Source of the DNA: Vicugna pacos
Lineage: Eukaryota; Chordata; Mammalia; Artiodactyla; Camelidae
NCBI RefSeq assembly: GCF_048564905.1
Contig: NC_132988.1
Span: forward strand, 70,798,001 to 70,862,000
Reading direction: 5' to 3'
DNA length: 64,000 nt
A program made the translations under genes and the position numbers. This document shows, piece after piece, positions 1 to 12,640 of this stretch; position 1 is the stretch's first letter, and every line of letters starts with the position of its first letter. The notes under the pieces were generated by a model. It was not told the origin of the DNA. It saw nothing but the letters and a program-made list of their open reading frames with translations, and searched no databases.

Positions 1-955
1 GCATATAATTATTTAATTATGTGCAGAGTGTATATTTGATACATTTTTGCATAAGGCCTCTACAATTTGGGTGTGGTTGGTTTTGTTAACTACTCTAGGA
101 AATCACTGTAAAACAAAAGATTAGAAATACAGAAGTGCTTTACAATTTGTTTTAAATCATTAGAGAAACATTAAAAGTATACTACTTTTGCTTTTTTGGA
201 TTTATTCAATTTTAAATAAATAATACACATTAAGACAAAACAAACAGTATCTTTGCTTCTGAATAACATTTTAAACTTAAGGGGAAAAAAGTCATAAATG
301 ATGACATGCTTTTATTTTTCTATGTTTTGAATTTATAAAATATTATTTTAATACTGATGTGAGTAAATACTTCTAAAAATTAGTCTTTATTTTCTTTTTT
401 TGCTTCCTTCCTATAAATCATGTCATTAGTCTTCCAAACATGGTAAGTTTAAGAACCCTTAAAAATTATTTTATTCAAATTACAGTTTTCAGAAGACAGG
501 GCTCTGTATTAGTTATCTTTGAAGTTTTTCATACCATTTGTTGAGCCTCATTTGCAAGAATATAAATTTCAGATAGACAGAAACAGCAAATGATGAAGCA
601 AAGGGGTAAAAATTGCCCCACATTTTATGTGTGACTGAGTGAATGACTCAGCTGAGGACACCGAAGCATCTCCTGTAGGAGTCTGTCTGTAAATCTGCTA
701 AAATTCCAGTCGGAGCAACAGATGGAGTCTGGACCATATTTATGGCTCCAAGAGTGTTGACATCTTCCCCAGACCTAAGACCTATAATTTTGAGGTGAAG
801 ATGACCGTGTTTCCCATTTGTGACAAATCTCAAGAGTTACCATACTGGCATCCCATTTGAATAAGAATGTGAAAAAGCAGACAGATTCAGATATACCCTA
901 CACATAGTAACAGGCATCATTTTAAAGTATAGTTTTTGAGGAGTTTTGATAAAAA
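1..955. other. AT-rich intergenic DNA, no gene seen
   Basis: This stretch is rich in A and T. Only short reading frames occur, with no splice-supported coding potential and no repeat family I can name. A 61-codon minus frame at 648-833 resembles no known protein and is treated as chance. Confidence 0.5.
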
Positions 956-959
956 TATC

Positions 960-1545
960 AACCTATCTAGCCACTAATAATCCTGAGCATCTTTTCATGT
1001 GCTTATTGGCCAATGGTATACTTTCTTCTATGAAACTTGTTGAAACATTTTCCCTATTTATTATTAGATGGTTTGTGTTCTTACTATTGAGCTGTATGAG
1101 TTATTATATATTTTGATTATGAATCTTATCAGATATATGTATCGCACATATTTTCTCCCTTTGTGACTTGACTTTTCATTTTCTGAAAAGTATTTGAAAA
1201 ACAGCAGATTAAATTTTGATGAAGCTATAGTGAAAAATTTTTTCAAAGTACTGATGAGTACTTTAACAATCTTGTCTAAAAAACCCTTTGCCTACCCCAA
1301 GGTCGGAAAAATTTTCTTCTGTATTTTCTTCTAAAAATTCATTTATTTTGATTTTTTCAGTTTAGCTATATGATGCATTTTACATTAATTTTTGTGTTTG
1401 GTGTGAAGCCAAGACCAAGGTTCATATTATCTCATGTGGATATTCAGTTGTTCCAGCACCATTTATTGAAAAGACTCTATTTCCTTCATGGAATTACCTT
1501 TGGCACCTTCGTAGAAAATCAGTTTGCCACATATGTGTATTTTAA
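960..1545 (-). mobile_element. Old LINE-1 (L1M-type) fragment
   Basis: Read on the minus strand, this matches the C-terminal ORF2 region of an old mammalian L1. Recognisable phrases include the run about the last seconds of the reverse-transcriptase region (around 1435-1530, 'ttccagcaccatttattgaa'). It is heavily diverged and no full frame survives. The subfamily cannot be fixed by eye. Confidence 0.7.
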
Positions 1546-1549
1546 AGGT

Positions 1550-1800
1550 TAATAGTTAAGAACTCAGCCCCTGGAGTTAGATTCTCTGAGGCTCTCTGGA
1601 TTTAAATCCTTTCTCAGCCCTATAGCATGGTGACCTTGAGCAAGCTTATTCATCCTATTTCAGGCATAAATATGAGAAAGAACTAAGTTCAAAAGACCTT
1701 TACTAATATGACTTGCCTAAGGTCACACATGTAGGCTAGTGACAGAACTGAGACTTGAACCCAAGTCATTTGACCTTCTGTTCATAACTCATTGAACTCC
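1550..1800. repeat. MIR-type SINE fragment(s)
   Basis: The stretch has the MIR core pattern: a segment around 1615-1665 like 'gtgaccttgagcaagc' and a second around 1712-1770 like 'aaggtcacacatgtaggc'. It is ancient and strongly diverged. It may be two adjacent MIR-family pieces. Confidence 0.6.
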
Positions 1801-1802
1801 AG

Positions 1803-2855
1803 TACACTGACTTTCTTATTTTTTCCCAGCTTTATCAAAACATAATAGACATATAACATTGTATAAATTTAAAATGCACAACATGTTAATTTGATACCCT
1901 TCATGTTGCAAAATGATCACCACCATAGCATTAGCCAGCACCTCCATAATGTCACCTAGGACTGTTTCTTTTCTTTTGAGAAAATTTAAGATCTACATTC
2001 TTGGCAATTTTCAAGTATATAATACAGTGTTATTAACTATAATCACCATATTATACATTTTTCTCCAGAACTTATTCACCTCATAACTGGAAGTTTGTAC
2101 ACTTTGACCAATATCTTCCCATTTCCCCCAACCCCCAGTCCCTGATAACTATCACTCTATTCCCTGTTTTTATGAGCTGGTGTCTTCCACTCTCTCAGAG
2201 GCAGAAGACTGGATTGGCTGCCAGGGTTCCTGGGTTCCAGTGGGGGCAGCGGGGAGAGAGCGGGGAGGGACTCAGGTGGCTGGTGTCAGCAAACACACAT
2301 ACTTGTGGGGCAAACCTGGTGAAATCTACAGGGGGTCTATGGTAGCTCTGCTGGCCATTGGTTTTTTCAGTGCTGAAAGATGCTGGGTTTGTTTGCAAAG
2401 CAGGTCACTGTGGACTATGACCGTGCCCTCTGTGTCACTGCTACCGCTAGTCTCTGCTTTCCTTCCTGTTCCTCGCCGTCTCTCCATGTCTCAGCTTCGC
2501 AGGTCTGGGTAGGGCAAAACCAAAGTGAGGCCTTCGTGCAGCGCCCCAAAGGCCGGGGAAGCTGGGTGCTCACTGTGCTCTCTTTCCTGGTGAGGGCCAC
2601 TTTCTATCTGAGGATCACCCCCGGCACCGAAAAAGGCCAGCCTGAGAGATGGGAAAAGCAAGCAAGATGAAGCAGTCTTCCTTCTCAGATTTATTTGTTC
2701 CGCGAAGCTGCTGAAGTTTCCTAAGTGGACTCTAGAGCTCTCCCAGAGTGCTGTTTTTGCTTGCGGATAGCTGCCCAGTTATTGATTCGTCTGGGGAGGT
2801 GGAAGTTGGGATCTCCTAGGCTATCATTTGGTGATGTCACTCCTACACTGACTTT
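1803..2855 (-). mobile_element. LINE-1 insertion with 12-base target duplication and no ORFs
   Basis: The direct repeat TACACTGACTTT occurs at 1803-1814 and 2844-2855 and frames a unit of about 1.03 kb. Its left part (1815-2170) is a minus-strand L1 3'UTR, starting with a T-rich end as a reversed poly(A) tail would. Its right part (about 2175-2843) is GC-rich and does not look like ORF1 or ORF2. On the minus strand the GC-rich part is the 5' end, so it may be an L1 5'UTR joined straight to the 3'UTR. The identity of the GC-rich part is inferred from position and composition. The target duplication is directly visible. Confidence 0.65.
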
Positions 2856-3737
2856 TTAAAAAAATACCATGGCTCTTGAATTCTTTCTAATTTGGGGGAA
2901 ATATTCACACTTTAACAAGCTGACTTTTCATGTGCTTACATGGGAGAGAAAACCAGGAAGACTACCAAGCCATTTATAGTTTTGTGAGAGTAAAATCCTG
3001 TTCTTTGTAATTCCTATAAGAGATCTTTCAGTCAAGAATATTCACTCAGAATTTACAGAATAGATTCCTCATTTTAAAAATATTTATTTCTGTTATCTCT
3101 TCTGTTTGTGTGTTCTATTCATCCAATAGATTAAGATAATCAGCTCAAAATGGATTCAGATGATCAAGTATTCAGACTAAATAAAACTGTTGTTTTAGGA
3201 GTAGTGTGGCCTTTCAAATGCCTTGACAAGGCTAGTCCCTCTCCAGTTCTGGAGTTGTAAGCTCTTAAGTCAAAGCAAAAAGGGTGGAATGTCAAATATC
3301 ATTCCAGAGAATTTCACACAAAAAAGGAAAACCCAAGATACCCTTTCTTACTAAGATTTATCTCTTTCATTCTAGAATTTCACCCAGAATTTCACAAAAG
3401 ACTTCTTTCTGTGAAATCAAAATGTTGAGCTGTCTTTTTTTCCCAGATAATAAATTTCACAAAGCTTCTGTTGGGAATGTGTGTGAAATGAAGTTGTACT
3501 TTAAGCAAATTTGGTTTGGCAAAGCACTCCAAAGACAGCAGCATAAAATTTGTTTCATTTGAAGTATCTACTTCTCTTTTCTTTGAAATAGTGAATCCCA
3601 AGGTTTAAACATTAGACCAAAGCACTTTGAAAACTTCCCTCTTTCAAAGATAAAGTATTTAAAGCAGGAAACATGGCCTCTCTTCAAACAAAACATAGAA
3701 ACTCTTCGGCTAAAAGTTGAAGATGAAAGTGTGAAGA
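2856..3737. other. Intergenic DNA, nothing recognised
   Basis: Mixed-composition sequence without a supported gene. Short overlapping frames on both strands at 3284-3601 have no recognisable domain, signal peptide or splice context. Confidence 0.45.
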
Positions 3738-3748
3738 GGTGGTTATTT

Positions 3749-3880
3749 TTTATTCATTTCTGGGGGGAGGTACTTAGGTTCATGAGTTTATTTTTCTCAA
3801 AGGCACTACTGGGGATTGAACCCAGGACCTCGTGCGTGCTAAGCCGTGCTCTACTACTAAGCTATCCTCTACCCACAAGG
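3749..3880 (-). mobile_element. Camelid tRNA-derived SINE (Vic-1-like), minus strand
   Basis: On the minus strand the unit carries a tRNA-like promoter: a B-box-type segment GGTTCAATCCCC (about 3814-3828 reversed) and a 'gtagagcacg'-like A-box region. It is flanked by the 11-base direct repeat GGTGGTTATTT at 3738-3748 and 3881-3891, so the insertion boundaries are clear. The same consensus recurs at 8.4 kb and 30.4 kb. Assignment to Vic-1 rests on memory of that family. Confidence 0.85.
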
Positions 3881-3891
3881 GGTGGTTATTT

Positions 3892-4830
3892 AACTCTAAG
3901 TGCCTGACTCTGGCTCCGTGAGTCTCCCCTTACTGGATCCTTCCCACTGTGAATCCCTCTGCTATTGGCATGCTGGCTCCATCAGTTCTTGGAGTTCCCG
4001 TCTTTGTTAGATCTACACATGGACAAACTCCTTGCTTTGGGTTTTCCTTAATATAATTGAGACCTAATGAAACATTTTTGAAAATTATCAAACAAAAAGA
4101 ACATAAAAAATATGGAAATAATGTTCTAGAAACACCTCAGTTCACCAAGGTCACAAAACTCTGGCAACCACTAATCTTTTTACTATTTTTTTCTTTTCCA
4201 GAATATCACATAAATAGAATAATGCAGTATGTAGACTTTTCAGACTGACTTCTTTCACTTAGCAGCATGCGTGCATATAACTCTATAGACACCTTGCTTG
4301 AATCTCTTATGTCCTAAGATAAATCTATCTCTAAGTGAAGGCTGATATCACCTGTGACCTGACCTCTAGGAATTCCTTCTGACACAATTTGACCTTGTAT
4401 ATTTAAACCAAAGAGACAGATTCCCTGTCAGTAATTCACAAAATTATTTCCTACTCAGTTACAAGTCTCTGTTTTGAAAAATGGGTAAATGCAAAGGGCA
4501 CCAATAGAGATTGGAGCTTTATAAAGGCCCACCTTATACAGCAATTAGCTTCCACACAGTCACACTTACAGCAACAACATAATTAAAAAACTCCACATGA
4601 TAGATAGTCATCATCATGTAGCTTAATCATTTATTAAGCTCCACCTTATGCCAGGCAGTATGCTACGTGATTTACATGCTGAATTCTATTTAAGGTAAGA
4701 ACTACATAATATGTAAAGAGCTAGTTCTTGAATACTTAATAAGGTCTTATTTGCCTACAAAGAGTTTTCACTGATTTTCAGAACAGTAAGATTAAAACAT
4801 TGTTTGTGTGTTTGGTACAGTATATATAAC
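3892..4830. other. Intergenic DNA with a short L1 fragment
   Basis: Between about 4040 and 4290 lies a minus-strand L1 3' fragment ('aatatcacataaatagaata' region). It is closely similar to the piece at 5225-5330, so two related L1 copies sit about 1.1 kb apart. The remainder is AT-rich sequence with no gene. Confidence 0.5.
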
Positions 4831-5960
4831 ATAACATTTAGCAATTTTTAAATGTAAAGATCAGTGACATTAATACTGTCACATTGTTGTGCAGCTGTCA
4901 CCACCGTCTATCTCCAGAACTTTTTTATCTCCCCAAACCGAAACTTTGCACCAATTAAACAGTGACTCCCCATTTACATTGTACCTCTGTCTCCATGAAT
5001 TTGATTAATCTCGATACTTAATGTAAGTGGAATCATACACAACATTTGTTCTTTTGTGACTGCCTTATTTCACTTAGCATGTCTTTAAGGTTCATCCATG
5101 TTGTAGCACGTATCAGCAGCCAACTGTACCATGTAGCACATTTCACCACCCTGAAACATCCCCTGAATTTCACCCACTGAAACCACTCACTTTCCCCACA
5201 AAAACTCCCTGGCAACCATGAATCTTTTACTCTTGTTTTTTTTCTTTCCCAGAATGTCACATAAATAGACTAATACAGTATGTAGCCTTTTCAGACTGAT
5301 TTTTTTCACTTAACAACATGCATGCAAAATTCATCCACGTCTTTGTGTATCTCAATAGCTCATTCCATCACTGAGTAGTATTCTGTCATATGAATTCACC
5401 GGTTTGTTTATGTATTCACCTATTAAATGCTTCTTGGTTGCTTTCAGTTCTTACAGTTACAGATAAAGCTGGTGTAAACATTTTGCAGGTTTTTCTGTAG
5501 ACATAGGTTTTCAAATCAGTTGGGTAGGTATCTTAGAGTATGATTGCTGGATAAGATGGCAAGACTATGTTTAGCATTGCAAGAAGCTGCCTAACTCTAA
5601 CCCAGAGTTCTGTACCATTTTGCAGTCCCACTAGCAATGAATAAGAGTTCCATATCCTTGCCAGCTTTTTGGGTTTTAGCCATTCTAACAGGTGTATAGT
5701 GCTATTCATTGTTGTTTTAATTTGCAATTCCCTAATGACGAATTATGTTGAGTATCTGTTCATATAGTTATTTGCCATCTGTATATCTTCTATGGTAGTG
5801 TCTGTTCGGATTTTTTTGCCCACTTTTTAAAACTGGGTTACTTGTTTTCTTATTGATGAGTCTTAAGAGTTCTTAGTATATTTGGAATATGTCTTACAAA
5901 AGTCTTTAATTAATTCAAATTCATCAGTAATATATTGGGCAACCACAATTTAAAAACTCA
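4830..5960 (-). mobile_element. Old LINE-1 3' region, minus strand
   Basis: This is a diverged L1M-type 3'UTR and ORF2 end read on the minus strand. Landmarks are the segment near 5085-5110 ('aaggttcatccatgttgtag') and the one near 5535-5560 about a site that 'gattgctggataagatggc'. A change of phase near 5150 suggests two overlapping L1 pieces. All frames are broken. Confidence 0.75.
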
Positions 5961-8351
5961 TGGTACAAGTTTCTTAGGCAGAGGTGAAATATGGTTCTTT
6001 TTCATAAAGAGCTTGTAGTAAAGGGGACATGAGAGGAATAAGAGAAAACAAAAATAGATCTTTAAGGGAGAATATACAACCACCACATAAATGGTATAGC
6101 CAACAAATTATACTAGAGTTGACAGGAAAACAAGAGGACTGAAGGGAGTTTGATAAAGTAGCATCAATAGAAAGACACAGCTGCCGAGACAGTAGGATAG
6201 AAAAAGGTAATTATTTTGAAGGTGGTAGTAGTAGGGAAGAATAATGGTTAAATGATCCTGCTTCACAGCTGAGAGAAGCGAAAGAAGCCTGTTGTGATCA
6301 GAAAAAATTGGGACTTTACAATTTAAATGGTTTCCTGCTGTTTTACATGAAAGACAAATAAATGAGTTATATGGAAAGTAAAAGTGTAACAATCATAAAA
6401 TAATTACACAATAGAATTTAATTTAGTATAATGATACTGGTATACCTAAGAATGAAACGGAAAAATTATTAAGACACAAAGCAGTATAGTTGAAGTTTCA
6501 AAGCATCTAACCCAAAGTGGGCTAGGTTTCCTCTGAGCACAGACACTGTAATGCCTTTTCTATGAGCAGGATTCTGACTGGAAAGTACCTTTTTTCTCCC
6601 TCTCATTCCCCGTCTACTCTTTTATGCCTGAAATTCTTTCGTGGGGATTACAGCCCTTTACCCTTTGTTCTTCATTAGACTTTGGGATTAAAATGCCAAA
6701 AACAATAGCTTTATCACCTAGTCAGACATAAAATTTTACAGGAAGATGTGAATGACTGAGATCAGATCTTTTTTTCTAGAGGAAAAGTGTTCTGATAATG
6801 GGAAAGTGCTAGAAGATGGAGAGATTTGGGGAAGGTAGTTAGTTGTAAAGGAAGACAAAGTCCCCTCCTTTTCAGCTTGATTACAAACATCCTTGGCGAT
6901 TAACTTCTGTGGCCACTGCTTTTGTTTTCATTTTAATGCCCCAAGCTTTCACCCTAAGAACACATGGCTAGTTATCTATTGACCTATATATTATCAAAGG
7001 CAAAGTTACCCACACTTAAAAGACAAACACAGTTTACCCATTCATTGCCCTGCATGAAACAAGAAGTAGGCAGATAGAATACACAGGTGTGGCTTTGCAT
7101 TCTGTTTTATACCAATTGAACTTACAGGAAATAAGTTCCTTAAGTACTGATGCCATTCCCTAGGGTAATTCCCAGAATACAGTTCTGGGAAATACTGTTC
7201 TCAGAGAAGCCATCTTATTTTCTCTCTGTGATTCCTTAATATGAATAAACAATTGATAATCCTCAGTTACTTCTGGTGCTTTTGGCTACCTCACTTCTTC
7301 CGTACATTCCATTGCCATCGAAGTGGAGAGTTTTGTTTTTATAGAAATGTATAAGAGGAACTCTGTGGAAATCCCTAAATATTTTTCTATAATTTATTAA
7401 TCTGTGTTTTTAAAGAGAACACCAAACAGTATATTTTCTTTGAGGTCAAGACAGTTTTGTTTCATGATCAAGATGGCAAAATGACTATGAGAAACTGAGG
7501 AAAATTATGAGGTGTGAGCCAGACAGTAGGAAAATGTCTGTGCCCCAGGATGCCAGACTTGCTAGAAAAACTCCTATTTTTGTATATTCCTTCATTTTCC
7601 ACTTTAGAGTTTTCTGTTGTTTAAAAAAATAGATTTTTTTTTTTTAAACAAAGTTAACAAATATATGTATATGTTCACAAACCCAAGGCCATTCCTCTGT
7701 GAATTCCTGTGGTGGGGCTGTCTGTTCGTTAGACAGAAGAGTCAGTCCTGAGTTTACCAGATCCCCAGAGAGACACTAAAGATCTTTCCTAGAACTCCCG
7801 GCCCGAAATACATTTAATCTAACATTAAGCATGGCTGTGCCCTTAAAGCACCTTTTGTGTCTTTGAGAATGGATTGAGACTGGAGGTTGGGAGGGGGGCG
7901 TTTGTTTATGCTGATGGTTACCATAACTGCCATAACAATGCACAGGGTCACCCCTCTGCCGCTGAATTCTTAGAAGTCCCTGAGGAAATTCCCAGCCTCG
8001 GAAGTTAGACCTGGCTTCAGGAAGAATAGAGGGGGCAGGAAGTACATGACAATAGACACCAGTACAGTGACAACATAGCTCATTTTTCACCTAGAAAGAA
8101 CCAGGCTCCAAAGCTTCTAAGCTATCAGATAACGCACAGAAAGAGCAAGGATTGATGTTCTCTGTGGAGGCAATGGAGAGTTGTCCTGGCTATGCAGCTT
8201 ACAAATGACTGGGGCTTCCCCCCACCCCAGGCTCTGAATGTTTTCTCCCATTCACCTGGTGTTGATTTATCACGTCTCCCAGAAGCGGATAACAAATGAA
8301 GAGGCGGGCCTTGTTAGCATAAACTGATTTGTCAGTAACCCCCAAAATGTA
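5960..8351. other. Intergenic DNA, no gene seen
   Basis: AT-rich sequence with scattered short frames. The longest, 104 codons on the minus strand at 7776-8090, has no domain or splice signals I recognise. A T-run is present near 7636-7646. Confidence 0.45.
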
Positions 8352-8367
8352 CCTGAGCCATTTTCTT

Positions 8368-8485
8368 TTTTATGGTTATGGGGGAAGCAATTAGACTTAT
8401 TTATTTTAATGACAGTACTGAGGATTGAAACCAGGACCTTGTGCATGCTAAGCACACACTCTACCACTGAGCTATGCTCTCCCAC
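8368..8485 (-). mobile_element. Camelid tRNA-derived SINE (Vic-1-like), minus strand
   Basis: A second copy of the same SINE. On the minus strand it reads through a tRNA-like A-box/B-box pair and ends in an AT-rich tail towards 8368. The flanking repeat CCTGAGCCAT(T/C)TTCTT is 16 bases long with one mismatch (8352-8367 and 8486-8501). The good duplication points to a moderately young insertion. Confidence 0.85.
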
Positions 8486-8501
8486 CCTGAGCCATCTTCT
8501 T

Positions 8502-10740
8502 AAATTATGTGCTATGAGTTGAAAGCCCTTAGTAATCCCCCAGCAGCAGGCCTAAGTTTACAGTTTGAACCAACCTCCTAAGAGGGCTCAGGTCCTGGCT
8601 TTTCCCACATCAGCTGATCCACTGCTAAGCTGTGTTTTCAGTATGTTTAGGTCAATCATCTGGAACGTGAGGATGGAATACTCCGTCTCTAACTTCTCTT
8701 GTCCTGTGGCACACAACTTCCTTCCTTCCTAGCAGCTGAAGATAACCCTATTTTATCTTCCCCTGCCAACCTGGGCATGTGGATGTCTTTGTTAATTTAT
8801 ACTGTCAGGGAAAAAAAATTCTGAAATTTGAAAATAAGTCAAGAAGATTACTGCATAACTTTCTCATAATATACCAGAGTATTGTCTAAAAAGCCCACAT
8901 AAATTGAACCTCTCTCTCTAGGGAATGTAATTGTGTTTGATTTTCTATTTATTATTGATTACATCCAACCTCTATAAAGTTAAATGTTATTTTATAGGGG
9001 ACTGACAAATGCAAATTGGTTTTTTTTCCATTAACAATATAAATAATTCCTATCCAATAGAGTAAAATATCATCAAATGTTACAATTGCATTATTCCATA
9101 GGATACTAGTCAGTTTTTATCTAGCTTTGTAATTTAATTCCAGCATTTCCCTCCCCGCCCATTGATTCATGTATATGTCTTCTCTCTTTCTTTGAACCAG
9201 CATTTATTATTCCTCAAGCTCCCTCAATAATAAGTTAAATAGCTCCTTTGGCACTTTCTCACTATGTACCTGAGCCATGATTTTAAATTATTTTTAAGTG
9301 AATTTTGATAATACATAAGTCTATAACTTGAGTTACTTCTCCTTTCTGGGAGCTTAAGAGTTCTTTCCTCTTAGTATTCCTTAAGACTTTCTCTTTTCTC
9401 CCTCCACTCTGAGGCCAAATAATTTCTCTCTTCTCAGAAGTACCTTTCGATCCTAAGTTCAAGGCAGCTGAACTTTATTCAAAAACTAGAATACTACACA
9501 GTCCCAAGAAAACAGGTAAAAGGTGGAGATTGAACTGGAGGCCATTCCCTAGCACCGGGGAGGATGTTTCGTGAAAAGGTCAACAATTTCATCACTGTAA
9601 AAAGTGTAACATAATTTACAGCCTAGTAGTTACTTACAAAGAAATTACAATATATTTGGGATGACAAGTTGTACATATGAAACTTTTAATAAAACTAGAT
9701 AGTATGGGAAATCAGCATTTATATTCTGAATGATACAGGACTATAATCTAAGAAAAGCATAGTGTATGAGAAGGTACTGTGTGTGCTGTGAAAGCAATAA
9801 GTGAATTAAAAGTCCAGGAAGGCAACAGTCATTAGGATAGCCTTAATGAAAGGAAGGATTGAGTCCCCAGATGCAAAGATGAATTGGACTTTGTGTTGAG
9901 TATTTTAAGGTCAGTCTGACCTATACGTGCTGACAGAGCTGGAGAGGGTCATGAGTAAACATGGAACACAGAAGTAAGGATGAATGGGGCCATTTAGGAA
10001 TCAAAGTAGTATAATTTTAAGTAAGTACTAGTTAATGATCTTATCTTTAGAGAAAACCTATACCAATTTAACCTGTATTCCGGTAGAAGTTTTATGCACC
10101 GTGACCTCATATTTGAAGGTTTTATTATTTTGATTTCAGCAAAACTCCCTACTATATGTCAGACATTTGCTAGATCCTAAGAAGATATGATGTAATTTCT
10201 GTTTTCAAGGAACTCACATTTTGTGAGGAAAATAGATTTTCTTCATTTGAATTAAGAAAAGAATGTAGGATCTAATTATATGAAAGCCAAATAATAAATA
10301 ATTTTGAAAGATAGTTTTAAGAATGTTACTTTCAAAGAACATCATTAAAGATAATAAAATTATAACCATGACTCTTTCACTGGCTTTCTGTTTCATCCTT
10401 CATGAATGTGGGAGCCACTCAGTATAGTCTAAACAAGTAATTCATCCCACAAACACATGAGATTTACTATCTGCCAGGCACTGTTCTTGGTTGTGCTGCT
10501 GGAAAAGCAAAGATGAATGATTGGCATATGGTGTTACCCGTAAGTTGTTCATTCTCTAATCGGAAAAACACACATAAACAGTCATATGATAATTCTATGC
10601 TTTGAAAGCTACAGCAAAGCTGTCAACCAAGTCTTGTGAGAGCACAGAGGAGAGACACCTCCTGACAGGCTCAGAAGGCATCCTGGAGGAGGTGACTTTT
10701 AGAGAAACACAAATGTTGTATGTTAACACTTTAATGAGGA
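8502..10740. other. Intergenic DNA, no gene seen
   Basis: AT-rich unique sequence. A stretch at about 9870-10010 resembles ancient LINE (L2/CR1-type) sequence but is too degraded to name. No supported coding region. Confidence 0.4.
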
Positions 10741-10744
10741 ATTA

Positions 10745-11048
10745 AAAAATAAAACAACTAGTGAATATAACAAAAAGGAAACAGACTCACAGATGTAGAG
10801 AACAAACTAGTGGTTACCAGTGGGGAGAGGGAAGGGGGAAGAGGCAAGGTAGGGGTAGGGAATTAAGAGGTACAAACTATTACATATAAAATAAATAAGA
10901 TACAGGGCTATATCGTACAACACCAGGAACATAGCCATTCGTTTATGCTAACTATAACCAGAGTATAAACTTTAAAAATTGTGAATCACTATGTTGTAAA
11001 CCTGTAACATATAATACTATACATCAACTATATCTCAATTAAAAAATT
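10745..11048 (+). mobile_element. LINE-1 3'UTR end, plus strand
   Basis: This is the terminal ~300 bases of an artiodactyl-type L1. It includes the phrase near 10776-10830 ('aaacagactcacagatgtag'), the G-rich patch at 10821-10860 and the end 'atatctcaattaaaaaa'. It is related to the 3' ends at 18.3-18.6 kb and 46.0-46.3 kb. The element is severely 5'-truncated. Confidence 0.75.
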
Positions 11049-11049
11049 G

Positions 11050-12330
11050 AATCTCAAGGGGTAAGTAGGAGTTTGTGATGTGAGTACATTGATTATAGAA
11101 GAGACCAACAGAGACACTAGAGAATATAACACATTTTAGAAACTATAAAAAAAACCTGGTATGGCTAGAGTATAATGCACTTAGCAGGGACAGTGATCAG
11201 GAGCAAAATAGGAGAAGGTCTAGATCATGAGGGACTCTGTATTCTAAGCTGTGTTTTTCGACGTTTTTTTCTGCTTCAAGTGATAGATGATGCTCGTATA
11301 TGTATAAGATACACTCATGGATATAAGGGAAGGTTATCTCTAAGCTTCAGTACTTTGGCTACGCATTCTCCTATTTCTCTTCCAGTTAAGGTAGTATATT
11401 AGAATGCAAATGAGTGAGATTTTTAAAAATAAAATTATTATCTTGAGACCTATTTTTTAATTCAAAAGTAAAATGCAAAAAAAAAAAAGAAAACTGTTGT
11501 TATTTTATTGGTAACAAACTACTCTGCCACATCTCACTACTGATCACAATCACAGCCTGCTTTAATGGTATGGGAGAGAATTGTTTCATCTTGTAAGTTT
11601 CAATACAGGTTTTAAACAGAGTAACATGATCCCATTTAAGTTTTTAAATTTAACTGATGACTGTGGTCTGCTGTACTCAAGGGAGGAGAGGTTGATTGCA
11701 AGAAAATCATGTAGAAATCTGTAGAAATATTTAGGGAGGGATCATGGAAACTTGAATGGCAATGGTAGCAGAGCTGTAGAGGAGAGAAAATTTGAAGAAT
11801 ATACTTTGGCCCTGTTTCTTCTGTGAGGTCAATAAAACATAAATGAGAAGAACTGAAAGTAGGCATTTTGGGGCCATTTTAAGGCTATTGGTAATGTTAG
11901 TCACAGCAATTTTGATAAAGGTGGAAACTACATTGTCACAAGATTAGGAGTAAATGAAAGAGAAGTTAATAGAGGAAAAAAAGCTATTGAGAAACCTGGT
12001 TATGGAAAGGAAGAAAATTGGCTGATAACCTAAGGGAGTTGTAGATTCCAGAGACGTTTTATTAAAGATGGAAAACTTTGAACAGGTTTATGGGAGAAAA
12101 AAGAAAGAGTAAATGAACAAAAGAAATAAGATAATTGATAAAATGAGTGAGAGCTGTTATAGATAGATACAAAGATGAAGAAAGGATGACTAACTTTATG
12201 ATCTCTGCAGGTAAAAAGGAAGATCATTTGCTGAAAGTGAGAGGGGAGGGGGTTACAGCAGGTGGGGTGCTTGATGGTTGCTGTTGCTGTTGGTTCACTT
12301 TCCTTCTGGTACCTATACCTTGATTTCCCT
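11050..12330. other. Intergenic DNA with possible ancient LINE remnants
   Basis: No gene is supported. About 11560-11860 and 12000-12200 have the purine-rich look of old L2/CR1-type remnants. An A-run lies at 11479-11490. Confidence 0.35.
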
Positions 12331-12640
12331 CCAAGGAACCATCTCACCCGCCACCCCATTCTCAGTCCTTGAATTTTACAAAAAGTTGAATCCACCCTAG
12401 ACACATGACTAGGTCTGGTCAATCAGAGTATTACATTTCTTTGCACAAAGTGATTGGCTCAAGGACAGATTTGAACCTTAATGGGACAAAGGGGGAAATT
12501 TTGCTGGGAAATACACTGAGGAACTTAGGAGCACAGAGGGACTGAGATTACCAGCCACCATCCTGCAACCACATGGAACCCAAGAATGGAGCCAGCACCA
12601 GGGAAGTGGGGCCAGGATACCAGTGTCTTGGATTCAGCTA
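12330..12640 (+). repeat. Degraded repeat, perhaps a MaLR-type LTR fragment
   Basis: The segment contains phrases typical of old MaLR-type LTRs, such as 'ggtcaatcagagtattac' and a later run on the pattern 'ccaccatcctgcaaccacat'. Divergence is high and the ends are not visible, so the family call is tentative. Confidence 0.3.

Noticed and set aside
7776-8090. Minus-strand frame of 104 codons
   Set aside because: No domain, splice or promoter context; composition is compatible with chance.
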